From Chloroflexota bacterium (lineage in GTDB: Bacteria > Chloroflexota > Limnocylindria > Limnocylindrales > CSP1-4): a stretch of DNA of 48,093 bases. The translations under genes were made by a program, and so were the position numbers. The notes under the pieces were generated by a model. It was not told the DNA's origin. It saw nothing but the letters and a program-made list of their open reading frames with translations, and searched no databases. The stretch covers positions 22,679-70,771 of the forward strand of contig JAUJOH010000005.1 in NCBI GenBank assembly GCA_030447745.1, written 5' to 3'. Of this stretch, positions 29,370 to 38,083 are shown piece after piece. Positions within the stretch are counted from its first letter, which is position 1. The number at the start of each line of letters is the position of its first letter.

Positions 29370-29777
29370 GTCGTGAATCGGTCCGCCCGTGCGTACGGAC
29401 GACGCGCAGCTCGAGAACGTCGGGTGCGCGCAGCAGGAGCAGGACCGGTCGAACAATCGGCGGCACGAGCCGGAAGGACCGGTCGCGAATGAGCCGCGGC
29501 TGGTCGAGCACGAGCGTCCCGCCCGGAGTCTCCAGGCGGCAGCCGTCCGCCGAGACGACGTTGTGGACCCAGTCGGTCTCGCGGCCGTAGGTCAGCGCGA
29601 TGACGATCCGGTCGCGGTTCCGAAAGGCGAGCACGGGCGTTCGGTAGATTCGGCCGGATCGCCGACCGCGGTGCACGACGTAGCCGAACGGTGGCAGCAG
29701 CGTCACGACGGGGCCGAGGAGGCGGTTGGTGACCCGCGCGTTGAACCGGGCCAGCGACCGGGAGGGGCACGCCGCAT
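29370..29777 (-). CDS. Deazaflavin (F420)-dependent nitroreductase-family protein, ends uncertain
   Basis: The core frame reads RSLARFNARVTNRLLGP, FGYVVHRGRRSGRIYRTPV, IALTYGRETDWVHNVV, LETPGGTLVLDQPRLIRD and RPVLLLLRAPDVLELRVV. This order is typical of the Ddn-like family (about 140-150 residues), which use F420H2 or related deazaflavins to reduce quinones or nitro compounds. No start codon lies in this frame; ATG 29777 in the neighbouring frame would reach it after one added base. The C-terminus past about 29370 runs into Arg-rich sequence, which suggests another indel. F420 use is an inference from the family. Confidence 0.6.
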
Positions 29778-29868
29778 CTGGCGCGGGCGCGACTCCCGCG
29801 CTCCGGACAAGGCCGGGCGCCGGACTTGAGACGACCCGGCGCGGATCGCCGGCTGTCCGGCCGCGCGG

Positions 29869-30938
29869 TCAGCGACCGTCGCGTGCGGCGGCTGCCACGG
29901 CCGACCCGGAGCAGCTCGGCCAGCTGGTCCCACTCGACGAGGAACGCGTCGTGCCCTTGGTCGATCGGACGGCGCGGTACCGGGCATCGACGCCGGCCTC
30001 CCACGCGGCGTCGACGAGCGCCCACCTGGGCCGGTCCGTACAGGATGTCGCCCTCGATGCCGACGCCCGTAAGCCGGGTCCCCGCACGGGCCAACGCCTC
30101 GAGCGCGGCCCGGACGCCGCCCCGGTCGCGCCCGATGTCGTGGTCGTCGATCGCGCGCGCGAGGACGCGGTAGGTGTCGGCGTCGAACCGCTCGACCAGC
30201 TTCCGGCCCTGGTACGTCGAAGTAGCTGACGACTGAGAACGTCCCGTCGGGCTCGCGCATGGCCGAACCTGCTCGTCGAAGTCGACCTCGCTGCGGTAGG
30301 TCGTCATGGGCCAGCTCGCGGGCGAGCGCGACACCGTCGTCGCCAAGGCGGTCGGCGAGCGTCACCTGCAGGTGGTTCCAGGCGATCGCGAGCGGCCCCG
30401 TGGCCGCCGGCGCGGCGATCGGCACACGTGCTCGACCGCCGCCGGCCGAAGGAGCGCGAGCTCGAGCGCGACCATCCCGCCGAGGGAGCCGCCGGTCACG
30501 AGCGCCACCCGGTCGATCCCGAGCGCATCCAGCAGCCGCCACTGGGCGCCCGCCTGGTCGCGCGTCGTGACCATGGGGAACCGGGCGCCGAGCAGTCCGG
30601 TGACCGGGTCCGGCGACCTCGGACCCGTCGAGCCGTAGCGGCCGCCGAGGAGGTTGGCGGCCAGCACGCCGACCTGCCTGCCGGGTGTCGAGCGCACGTC
30701 CGGGACCGATGGCGGCGCCCACCAGTCACCGGCCGCGTCCGGCGAGCCGGTCAGCGCGTGGACGACCACCGCCTGCGGCGCGGGCGGCGGTCGACCGTCG
30801 TGCCGGAACGCGACGACGAGCTCCGGGATGCTCGGTCCCGACTCCAGCTCGAACGGTCAGGCCGGACGGATTCGACGCTGCCGCTGCCGAGCCCCAGGGC
30901 GTTGGGGCCGCGTGCGGCCCCAGCGCCGACGGGCGCCG

Positions 30939-30942
<4 letters not shown>
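29869..30942 (-). CDS. metX: Homoserine O-acetyltransferase, broken by several indels
   Basis: MetX acetylates (or succinylates) homoserine for methionine synthesis. Assembled from three frames: VESVRPDR then FELESGPSIPELVVAF; VVVHALTGSPDAAGDWW; the nucleophile motif VTGGSLGGMVALELAL (about 30470-30515); PIAAPAATGPLAIAWNH; MTYRSEVDFDEQ; YQGRKLVERFDADTY; and the catalytic His in STKGHDAFLVEWDQL (about 29925-29970). Frame changes occur near 30857, 30425, 30310, 30265, 30220, 30035 and 29900. GTG 30940-30942 overlaps the metY stop as GTGA, so metY-metX form one coupled operon. The expected length, about 358 residues, fits the family. The end at TGA 29869-29871 requires one last indel. Confidence 0.8.
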
Positions 30943-32341
<1,399 letters not shown>

Positions 32342-32367
32342 CTACCCGTCGTGTGCGCTCGGAGGAC

Positions 32368-32404
32368 AAACAAAAACCGCGGCTCCTGCCTTCAGGATCC
32401 GCGG
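32368..32404 (-). terminator. Intrinsic terminator in the metY leader
   Basis: Read on the minus strand, arms ccgcggatcctg and caggagccgcgg (11 of 12 pairs) close a 4-base loop (aagg) and are followed by TTTTTGTTT, the best T tract in the window. No minus-strand gene lies upstream (the next feature is a plus-strand tRNA), so the terminator sits within the metY leader, about 100 bases before the start codon. That location is typical of transcription attenuation. Confidence 0.8.
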
Positions 32405-32456
32405 CCCCGGGACTCGTCTGTGGTCCCGCTACCCGTCGTTCAGGCTGCGCGTGACC

Positions 32457-32501
32457 TCAGACCCCATCCTCCGCACGGCGGGGCCGCCAGCGCATACACA
32501 T
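32457..32501 (-). promoter_or_regulatory. Candidate leader peptide and attenuator region of metY
   Basis: A 14-codon open frame, MCMRWRPRRAEDGV, starts at ATG 32501 on the minus strand and ends at TGA 32457-32459, just before the metY leader terminator. Met-Cys-Met fits control by sulfur amino acids. Nine bases inside it (32479-32487) are perfectly complementary to 32401-32409, the outer part of the terminator's 5' arm, so the two could form an antiterminator. A second hairpin (cgggac/gtcccg) lies between. No good ribosome site precedes the ATG. A TTGACG-17-CATCAT promoter candidate lies just upstream on the same strand (about 32520-32560). Confidence 0.4.
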
Positions 32502-32670
32502 GTCGACACGTCGGGAAGTCATCGCCGCCGGATGATGCCGGCGCGCGGGCGCCACGTCAATGGCCGACACCGAACTGCAACCCTCCGCGGCGCCCCGTCG
32601 TGCGGCGGAGCTCAATGGGGCGCGTGGTACCGTTGGCGCCCTCGGGGCCTCCGCGCCTCGCGTCTCCCGG

Positions 32671-32746
32671 GCGGGAGTAGCTCAGTTGGCAGAGCGTCAG
32701 CCTTCCAAGCTGAATGTCGCGGGTTCGACCCCCGTCTCCCGCTCCA
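32671..32746 (+). tRNA. tRNA-Gly (anticodon TCC)
   Basis: A complete cloverleaf. The acceptor arms are gcgggag/ctcccgc. The D arm is gctc...gagc. The anticodon stem tcagc/gctga has loop cttccaa, giving TCC. The variable loop has 5 bases, and the T arm is gcggg-ttcgacc-cccgt. The 3' CCA is encoded at 32744-32746. A tyrosine integrase remnant begins 115 bases downstream, so the 3' end is a likely integration site. Confidence 0.95.
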
Positions 32747-32771
32747 AGCCCCGCTCCCGTGTGCGGTTACA

Positions 32772-32840
32772 GCGCAATTCTTGCGCTTCTTGGTTTAGCC
32801 CAAGCTCGGCACTATGCTTCAAGCGCGGGAAACTTCCCGC
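32772..32840. promoter_or_regulatory. Two short palindromes between tRNA-Gly and the integrase remnant
   Basis: AGCGCAA, centre ttc, TTGCGCT (32772-32788) is a perfect 7-bp dyad that repeats the core of the palindrome at 22266-22282. GCGGGAA, centre ac, TTCCCGC (32825-32840) is a second perfect dyad, 20 bases before the integrase start. They may be a tRNA terminator and an integrase operator. Confidence 0.45.
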
Positions 32841-32860
32841 CGCGAGAAGGGGTTTCGGCA

Positions 32861-33300
32861 ATGAGCTTGGACATCCCGTTCGCTGCGCCTGGCGCTCATC
32901 GAGCCTTGCTTCGTGGGACGAGCATCGACCTTGACGCCGCGATTGCGAGCTACCTTCTTCACCTGGGCAGTCGCAACCTGAGCGACGGGACTCGTCGCCT
33001 CTACGCGAACGAGCTGCGCCGGTTCGAAGACTTCATCGTCGCGGCAGGCATGCCGACGGACGTCGCAGCAGTGGGCAGGGAACATATCGACCTACGTCGC
33101 CGCGCTGTTCGAGCGCGGAGCGAAGCCCGCCACTGTCAGTCTCAGCTTCCGAAGCCTCAAGCCGTTCTGGAAGTGGCTCGTCGACGAGGACGAAATTCGA
33201 GAGTCACCGATGGTTCGGATGCGACCGCCCAGCGTCCCGGTTGACCCGCCGGAGGTGCTGCGCGAGGGCGATCGGGTCGTCGTCGTCGAGCAGGACGCAC
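32861..33300 (+). pseudogene. Truncated tyrosine recombinase (integrase) N-terminal part
   Basis: ATG 32861 follows GAGAAGGGG. The frame gives AAIASYLLHLGSRNLSDGT, YANELRRFEDFIVAAGMPTDV and VGREHI, an N-terminal core-binding domain of XerC/D-like integrases. After a one-base frame change near 33085 it continues TYVAALFERGAKPATVSLS, FRSLKPFWKWLVDEDEI, RESPMVRMRPPSVPVDPPEV. The similarity ends near 33260. The catalytic domain with the R-H-R-H-Y residues is absent, so the protein cannot recombine DNA. Together with the adjacent tRNA-Gly this marks a former integration event. Confidence 0.8.
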
Positions 33301-33793
33301 TCTTGCAGCTCTACCAACCAACTCGCTCCTGTAGAACATCATCGGGAGGAGTGTCCGGGGGTTCGGCGGGTTCGCGCCCGGCCGCCCTCGGCGACGGTGA
33401 TGAAGCGAACCGTCCGAACCAAGCGAATTCTCGGACCGCGGAGCAAGTCGCCCTCAACGGGAGTGCTTCGCCGTCGGAGAGCTCGCCTGGTTCGCGCGGC
33501 TCGGTATTACCGCTCGGTTCGGACGGTTCGGTCAGTTCGGGTAATGGCTTGGGGTTCCTGGGGTTTCGCTGTCAGCTAGGCGCCAGCGTGAACGGAGCAC
33601 CACCGGTATCATGGCCGGCGTGAGTTTCGTCGCCGGGCGTTCTCAGGCTTGGTCGTGTATGTGTCCTCGGCGGGGAGAGCCGTCCCGCCGGACGACGCAC
33701 GCCTGCCGCTGTTCGTCGGCGCATCGGTAGTCGTCCTTCCGGCGCTTCTTCCCGCTCCATCCCAGCCGCTCGCCTCGCCGGCCTCAATACTGG
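33301..33793. other. Gene-poor stretch with ggttcgg-rich repeats
   Basis: About 490 bases with no recognisable product in any frame. The left half is rich in ggttcgg/ccgaacc words and contains the long inverted repeat listed separately. The right half (33610-33790) has short frames, including a 39-codon plus-strand one beginning MAGVSFVAGRSQAWSC, with no recognised similarity. It is probably debris of the integrated element. Confidence 0.5.
33406..33530. repeat. Inverted repeat with 20-bp arms (19 of 20)
   Basis: The left arm 33406-33425 (cgaaccgtccgaaccaagcg) and the right arm 33511-33530 (cgctcggttcggacggttcg) are reverse complements except at one base. They enclose 85 bases. The arrangement could be a miniature inverted-repeat element, a recombination site or a large hairpin. 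It lies just past the point where the integrase similarity stops. Confidence 0.8.
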
Positions 33794-34336
33794 ATGGATG
33801 ACGTGACGACTGAACCGACGACCAAGAGTTGCACGAACCTCGACCTCGACGCCTTTGCTGCCACCCGCTCCGCGGTCGAACGGGACCCCTCGATCGGGCA
33901 GGGCAGCTTCACGACGGTGACGACATGGGAGGACGGCGCCCGCGCACAGACGAGCGCCCGCTCGTTCCGGATTGAGACCGACGAGCCCTCGCCCCTCGGC
34001 GGCACCGACCGGGCTGTCGACCCGATGGAGCTGCTGCTCGCATCCCTCGGCACCTGCTTGACGATTGGCTGGGTCACCCAGGCCCGCAAGCGAAACGTGG
34101 ACTTCCGCGACCTCCGGATCGAGGTCGACGGCGACTACGACCTGCGGGGTTACCTTGCCCTTGACGATGAGGTGCGGCCGGGCTTCGGCGGCATCCGCTA
34201 CCGCGTCCGCGTCGACACGGACGCCCCGGAGCCTGTCCTCGATGAGATCCGCGAGGCCGCGGAACGAACCTCGCCCATGTTCGACAACATCGTGAACGGC
34301 GCACCCGTCGCCGCGACGGTCGAGAAAGGCGCGTAG
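33794..34336 (+). CDS. OsmC/Ohr-family protein
   Basis: A 180-residue protein from ATG 33794. The family core is present: LGGTDRAVDPMELLLASLGTCLT, with Cys88 in the conserved position, then a long helix and a beta-rich C-terminal half. The second peroxidatic cysteine of true OsmC/Ohr peroxidases is absent; the corresponding region reads RTSPMFDNIVNGAPV. Single-Cys members are usually annotated as OsmC-like and may bind or reduce other thiol-reactive compounds. An extended N-terminus of about 35 residues precedes the fold. It is cytoplasmic, a single gene, followed by a hairpin. Confidence 0.85.
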   Translation: MDDVTTEPTTKSCTNLDLDAFAATRSAVERDPSIGQGSFTTVTTWEDGARAQTSARSFRIETDEPSPLGGTDRAVDPMELLLASLGTCLTIGWVTQARKRNVDFRDLRIEVDGDYDLRGYLALDDEVRPGFGGIRYRVRVDTDAPEPVLDEIREAAERTSPMFDNIVNGAPVAATVEKGA

Positions 34337-34379
34337 CTCGGGGCGGCGTGGCGAAAACGAGCGCCCGGGCATCCGAGCG

Positions 34380-34410
34380 ACGAAGCCGAGCCTACCAGCT
34401 CCGGCTTCGT
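34380..34410. terminator. Hairpin downstream of the OsmC-family gene
   Basis: acgaagccg (34380-34388) pairs with cggcttcgt (34402-34410); with one bulge the stem extends inward by gag/ctc. It lies 44 bases past the stop at 34336 and is followed by tcg, without a long T run. It is a probable terminator. Confidence 0.5.
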
Positions 34411-34516
34411 TCGAAGAAGGCCGCGTCTCGTCCTCGCCCTGTAGTTCTCGCGGCTGTACAAGCGGTGTAGTCGACGCCCCCGCCGGTCATACGCCCTGGT
34501 GAGCGTGTGACGCAAT

Positions 34517-34598
34517 GGGCCCGTAGCTCAACGGTAGAGCAAGTGACTCTTAAGCAGCAAGGGCTGCACGCTGTGGTTCAAGCGTGCGGCCCGGCCCA
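34517..34598 (+). tRNA. Degenerate tRNA-Lys-like sequence (CTT anticodon loop)
   Basis: The 5' half is a convincing tRNA-Lys: acceptor gggcccg, TA, D arm gctc-aacggta-gagc, then agtga and loop ctcttaa (CTT). The 3' half does not fit. Nothing pairs with agtga; a local hairpin gcagc-aagg-gctgc follows; the T loop gttcaag lies inside an enlarged gcacgc...gcgtgc stem; and the 3' acceptor ggcccggccca is one base off from pairing. It may be a tRNA gene damaged by recombination or a poor consensus. I do not expect a working tRNA from this sequence. Confidence 0.5.
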
Positions 34599-34619
34599 CT
34601 TTGTGTCCAGTTATCCGGT

Positions 34620-34650
34620 CTAGTCCGCCTCGGTGGCCGGTCGGGACTAG
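34620..34650. terminator. Inverted repeat between convergent units
   Basis: ctagtcc (34620-34626) and ggactag (34644-34650) are perfect complements around 17 bases that can themselves fold (ccgcctcgg/ccggtcgg). It separates the tRNA-like sequence on the plus strand from the reductase gene ending at 34702 on the minus strand. Confidence 0.4.
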
Positions 34651-34701
34651 CGTGCGAGGTCCTCGCAGTTGCGGGCCGTTATTCGCCTCGGATCACGCAG
34701 G

Positions 34702-35937
34702 TCAGGTGAGGGGCGCTAAGTCCTCGAGTGGCGTGCCGAGGTCCACCAGTCGGTTGACATCCACCGCCGCCTCAGCTCTCACCAACGCCTCGATGGACGG
34801 GTTGACGTCCCAGACGTTCGCGTTCATGCCGGCGACGACCCGGCCGCCCTTCAGCCAGAAGGCGATGAACTCGCGGGCAGCCGGGTCCCCCCGGAAGACG
34901 ACTCTGTCCCACTCTGGTGCGTAGCCCGAATACTCCATCCCGAGGTCGTACTGGTCTGAGTAGAAGTACGGGATGCGGTCGTAGGGTGCGTCCCGATCGA
35001 GCATGTTCCTCGCGGCCGCGCGGGCCTGGCGCTTGGCGTTGTCCCAGTGCTCGACGCGGAGCCGGCTTCCCAGCCGCGGGTGCCACACCGATGCCACGTC
35101 GCCGGCGGCGAAGACGCCTGGAACATTCGTCCGCAGGTACTCATCGGCCACGACTCCCCCGTCGACAGCAACGCCAGCGGTGCGGGCGATGTCCGTGCTC
35201 GGCTCCGTCCCGATCCCGATGACAACCAGATCGGCCGCCACGAGCCGCCCGTCCCCGACCCGGACAGCCTCGACGCGGCCACTGCCGACGAGTCCTTCCA
35301 CCCGCGACTGCATCAGCAGTTCGACTCCGCGTTCGGCATGGAGATCGTAATAGACCTTCCCGACCTCCTGGCCGAGGACTCGCTCGACCGGGACGGCTCC
35401 GGGCGCGACGAGTGACACTTCGAGCCCGAGCTGGCGAACCGACGCGGCGACCTCCGCCCCAATCCATCCGCCCCCGACAACGACGACCTTCTCCGCTCTC
35501 GCGAGGGCAGCACGCACCTGGTCGGCGTCTGCGAGTGTCCTGAGGTAATGGACGCCCGGGAGGTCGGCCCCCGGGACCCGGAGGTGCCGGGGCGAGGCAC
35601 CCGTCGCGAGGAGGAGGCGGTCGTACCGCAATCGCTCGCCGCCGTCAGTCACCACCTCCTGCGTCGCGGGCTGCAGCCCGGACACGCGGGTGTGGACGCG
35701 GAGCTCGATGTCGCGCTCGCTGTAGAAGGCGTCACCATGGACGAACACCTTGTCGCGCTCGTCCTCACCCCGAAGGTACCCCTTGGAGAGCGGCGGCAAC
35801 TCGTACGGCCGCTCCGGGTCGTCACCGAAGAGGATCAGTCGTCCGTCAAAGCCCTCCTTACGGAGCGTCGCCGCCGCCGTGGCACCGGCGAGACCACCGC
35901 CGACGATCACGAACGTTCGTCGTCGCGGACGCGTCAT
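34702..35937 (-). CDS. FAD/NAD(P)-dependent ferredoxin-reductase-type oxidoreductase
   Basis: A 411-residue flavoprotein. The FAD-binding motif VGGGLAG is at residues 12-18, and the NAD(P)-binding VVVGGGWIGAEVA is at about 151-163. LLLATGASPRHLRVPG and the second FAD motif VFAAGDVA follow. The C-terminal ~80 residues are a reductase-C dimerisation domain. This is the BphA4/rhodocoxin reductase group, which passes electrons from NAD(P)H to a ferredoxin, but no ferredoxin gene is adjacent. ATG 35935-35937 overlaps the stop of the 60-residue gene as ATGA, so it is translationally coupled to the cupredoxin operon. Confidence 0.92.
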   Translation of the reverse strand: MTRPRRRTFVIVGGGLAGATAAATLRKEGFDGRLILFGDDPERPYELPPLSKGYLRGEDERDKVFVHGDAFYSERDIELRVHTRVSGLQPATQEVVTDGGERLRYDRLLLATGASPRHLRVPGADLPGVHYLRTLADADQVRAALARAEKVVVVGGGWIGAEVAASVRQLGLEVSLVAPGAVPVERVLGQEVGKVYYDLHAERGVELLMQSRVEGLVGSGRVEAVRVGDGRLVAADLVVIGIGTEPSTDIARTAGVAVDGGVVADEYLRTNVPGVFAAGDVASVWHPRLGSRLRVEHWDNAKRQARAAARNMLDRDAPYDRIPYFYSDQYDLGMEYSGYAPEWDRVVFRGDPAAREFIAFWLKGGRVVAGMNANVWDVNPSIEALVRAEAAVDVNRLVDLGTPLEDLAPLT

Positions 35938-36116
35938 CGCTCGCCCCGCCGCAGGCCGCCGATGTCGAACAATTCGCTCCCGAGGGGTGGCGCCGTGCCG
36001 GAACGCTTCGGGTACGCGGTCGTCGTCGTGCCTCGATCGGTCGATGCCGCTGCGGCGGCGGAGGTGGAACGCGTGACCCGCCGGGTTCGGGCTGCGCGAA
36101 GTGCCTCGGACTCCAT
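35934..36116 (-). CDS. 60-residue Ser/Thr/Ala-rich peptide in the redox operon
   Basis: ATG 36114-36116 shares its A with the cupredoxin stop (TGATG), and its TGA (35934-35936) overlaps the reductase ATG (ATGA). The product begins MESEALRAARTRRVTRS, continues with an Ala/Ser/Thr-rich middle and ends LGSELFDIGGLRRGER. There is no signal peptide, cysteine or membrane helix. I do not recognise a family. The precise overlaps on both sides argue that it is translated; its sequence is otherwise undistinguished, so it could act mainly as a coupling spacer. Confidence 0.5.
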   Translation of the reverse strand: MESEALRAARTRRVTRSTSAAAAASTDRGTTTTAYPKRSGTAPPLGSELFDIGGLRRGER

Positions 36117-36559
36117 CAGGGCGTCACGGTCACCGTTTGGTTCATCGTCGGATGGAGCTTGCACGTCACGGGGAACTCCCCCGGCTGCCGGAACTCCACC
36201 TCGACCGTCTGCTCCTTCTCCTGTGGGACGTCGAAAGCCGGCTCGGAGAGCGGCTGGCCCTCGCGTCCGTGCGTCACGGTGTGCGCCGCTCGATCTTTGT
36301 TGACGTAGCGGACCGTGGTTCCCGCCTTCACCTCGAGGGTCGGCGGGACGAACTCGAAGCCGGACACCTCCACTGTCGCCTGTCCCGCAGTTCCAGAGGA
36401 AGCTGACGCCGAGTTCGAGCCACCACCGCACGCTGTCGCGCTCATCGCCACGAACAGCAACGCTGCGGCGCGACGGACCAGGGACGAAGAACGTATGGCC
36501 CTGTGCTGGGTGCGACTCCCCGTCGGGAGCCGCACCCGAGTGTCCACGTGAGGTCGCAT
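36116..36559 (-). CDS. Cupredoxin-domain lipoprotein
   Basis: A 147-residue protein from ATG 36559. Residues 29-44 form a lipoprotein signal (VRRAAALLFVAMSATAC) with Cys44 as the lipid-modified residue. A Ser/Gly/Ala tether follows. The cupredoxin fold at residues 60-147 has all four type-1 copper ligands: His93 (AAHTVTHG), Cys133, His136 and Met139 (CKLHPTM). It is expected to be a blue-copper electron carrier anchored outside the membrane. It is two bases downstream of the CHRD-like gene and coupled to the small peptide gene below. Confidence 0.88.
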   Translation of the reverse strand: MRPHVDTRVRLPTGSRTQHRAIRSSSLVRRAAALLFVAMSATACGGGSNSASASSGTAGQATVEVSGFEFVPPTLEVKAGTTVRYVNKDRAAHTVTHGREGQPLSEPAFDVPQEKEQTVEVEFRQPGEFPVTCKLHPTMNQTVTVTP

Positions 36560-36561
36560 CG

Positions 36562-37056
36562 CTACGCCTTCGGGATGTCCCCGCAGGCCGTGTACGTCTC
36601 GATCGCCTCGGTCGACTCGTGGAGGTTGACCGCGAAAGCACCGGTCTGGATGTCGGAGAGGCTTGCGTCGACCTCAGTCGTCGACTTCCCGTTCTCGACA
36701 TCACTCAGGGGGAACTGCGGCTTCGGGTCGAGGTCCGCGCACGTTCCCGGATGGATGTGCGCCGGCATTGCCGCGTTCCCGCCCGCTTCCACGTCGATCT
36801 CGACCCGGACGCTGCCGGTCCCGAGATCCGTGATCGTTGCCGTCCCCGACACCCCGCTTTCGTTCTGTGCCACGAGGTTCACCTGGACCGAATCACCATC
36901 GCCGGCGGGACTGGCTGCGCCGTCAGCGGGACTCGCCGCGCCGCCAGCGTTACCGGCGTCGGCAGCAGTTGAGGGGCTTGCGCCCCCGGTGCCGGCGCAC
37001 GCGCCGACCAGAAGGGTCACGACCACGATTGAAGCAGCGGCGTGTCGTCGTATCAC
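36562..37056 (-). CDS. CHRD-like lipoprotein
   Basis: A 164-residue protein from GTG 37056, chosen because AGGAG lies about 10 bases upstream and because the lipoprotein signal then begins at once (residues 6-20, VVVTLLVGAC, Cys20). A Gly/Ala/Ser/Pro tether spans about residues 21-55. The folded part contains SGVSGTATITDLGTG, AHIHPGTC, VNGKSTTEVDASL and NLHEST, a pattern like CHRD-type domains of exported proteins, whose function is not known. It is the first gene of a four-gene minus-strand operon (CHRD-like, cupredoxin, 60-residue peptide, reductase), divergent from a Cys-rich regulator. Confidence 0.75.
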   Translation of the reverse strand: MIRRHAAASIVVVTLLVGACAGTGGASPSTAADAGNAGGAASPADGAASPAGDGDSVQVNLVAQNESGVSGTATITDLGTGSVRVEIDVEAGGNAAMPAHIHPGTCADLDPKPQFPLSDVENGKSTTEVDASLSDIQTGAFAVNLHESTEAIETYTACGDIPKA

Positions 37057-37226
37057 GGGGTCTTTCTCCTCGATCCGTCCTCGTCCCCGTGCATTCCGCG
37101 GGGCGACGACTGCGCCGCGTCCATTTCTAACGCGAACGATGAGTAACGATAGAGTCACAGGGAGCTGCCGTCAAACCGGCGCCGAGGACGCTTCGACCAG
37201 TCGTCAATTCTTTTGCTAGCAGCGGT
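37057..37226. promoter_or_regulatory. Divergent promoter region with AACGAT direct repeat
   Basis: This 170-bp region separates the CHRD-led operon from the regulator gene. AACGAT occurs at 37135-37140 and 37145-37150, exactly one helical turn apart, with related taacg words on both sides. It is relatively AT-rich around 37125-37160 and 37200-37220. It is a likely operator/promoter for both directions, with the adjacent regulator the natural candidate binder. Confidence 0.4.
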
Positions 37227-37940
37227 GTGCGATACACTCCCGAAGTGGCACAGCCTCTCGACAAGCTCGCGCCACTCGCGGAACCGGTCCGCCGCGCGCT
37301 GTACGACTTTGTCGTCAGCCAGCGGACCTCCGTCGACCGTGACACCGCTGCTGCCGGGGTGGGTGTCGGGCGGCCGCTCGCGGCGTTCCACCTCGACCGG
37401 CTCGTCGCGGCTGGGCTCCTCGAGGTCGAGTATCGCCGGCGCACGGGTCGCACGGGGCCGGGAGCCGGGCGTCCGGCAAAGTTCTACACGCGGCCTCGGG
37501 GGTCAGAGGTGCATGTCTCTCTTCCGCCCCGGCGGTACGAGCTCGCGTCCGACATCCTCGCGGGTGGCGTCGAAGGGTCCCGGAACGCGGTCCGGAAGAC
37601 GATGGACGAGGCGCGAGAGCGCGGTCGATCGATGGCGCGTGTCGACGCGAACGCCGCGGATGCGCGGAGCCGACTGATCGAGCTGCTCGTTGAGCACGGG
37701 TACGAGCCGGTGGAAGAACCGGACGGAACGCTCCTGCTTCGGAACTGTCCCTTCGACGCCCTCGTCCGCGCGCACCGCCACCTGACGTGCTCGATGAACC
37801 TCGCGCTGCTCGGTGGTCTCACGGAGGAGCTCGACGGAGCGGGTCTCGAGGCCGCGGCTTCGCCGAGGGACGGCTTCTGCTGTGTGGCACTTCTTCCCGC
37901 GCGGCAACAGTCAACTCAAGAGCGGCCCGCCGATTGGTGA
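37227..37940 (+). CDS. Helix-turn-helix regulator with C-terminal cysteine cluster (SufR/ArsR-like)
   Basis: A 237-residue protein from GTG 37227 (GTG 37245 is an alternative). Residues 8-75 are a winged helix of ArsR/DeoR type (LAPLAEPVRRALYDFVVSQ, then LAAFHLDRLVAAGLLEVEY). The C-terminal part has Cys174 (RNCPFDALV), Cys188 (HLTCSMNLALL) and Cys218-Cys219 (GFCCVALL). Similar spacing in SufR-type repressors binds an iron-sulfur cluster, so a redox or Fe-S-sensing role is plausible. It is divergent from the cupredoxin/reductase operon, which it probably controls. Confidence 0.82.
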   Translation: MRYTPEVAQPLDKLAPLAEPVRRALYDFVVSQRTSVDRDTAAAGVGVGRPLAAFHLDRLVAAGLLEVEYRRRTGRTGPGAGRPAKFYTRPRGSEVHVSLPPRRYELASDILAGGVEGSRNAVRKTMDEARERGRSMARVDANAADARSRLIELLVEHGYEPVEEPDGTLLLRNCPFDALVRAHRHLTCSMNLALLGGLTEELDGAGLEAAASPRDGFCCVALLPARQQSTQERPADW

Positions 37941-38083
37941 TCGGCGACGTGGGCCGTCAGGGCTGTCACCCGGTCGTCGGTGTGTGTCGCCTCCCGTTGG
38001 GGATCAGGCTCCAGGGCTGACGGCCTCCGAAATGGGGCACGCGACGAGGGAGCAAGGTCAGGAGCACCGCGAAGGAGGATCAC

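Noticed and set aside
33610-33790. Short plus-strand frame MAGVSFVAGRSQAWSC
   Set aside because: 39 codons, no ribosome site, no recognised similarity, inside element debris.
32744-34600. Second copy of the tRNA-Gly 3' end as the other attachment site
   Set aside because: I looked for the T-arm/acceptor sequence downstream and found no repeat inside the window.
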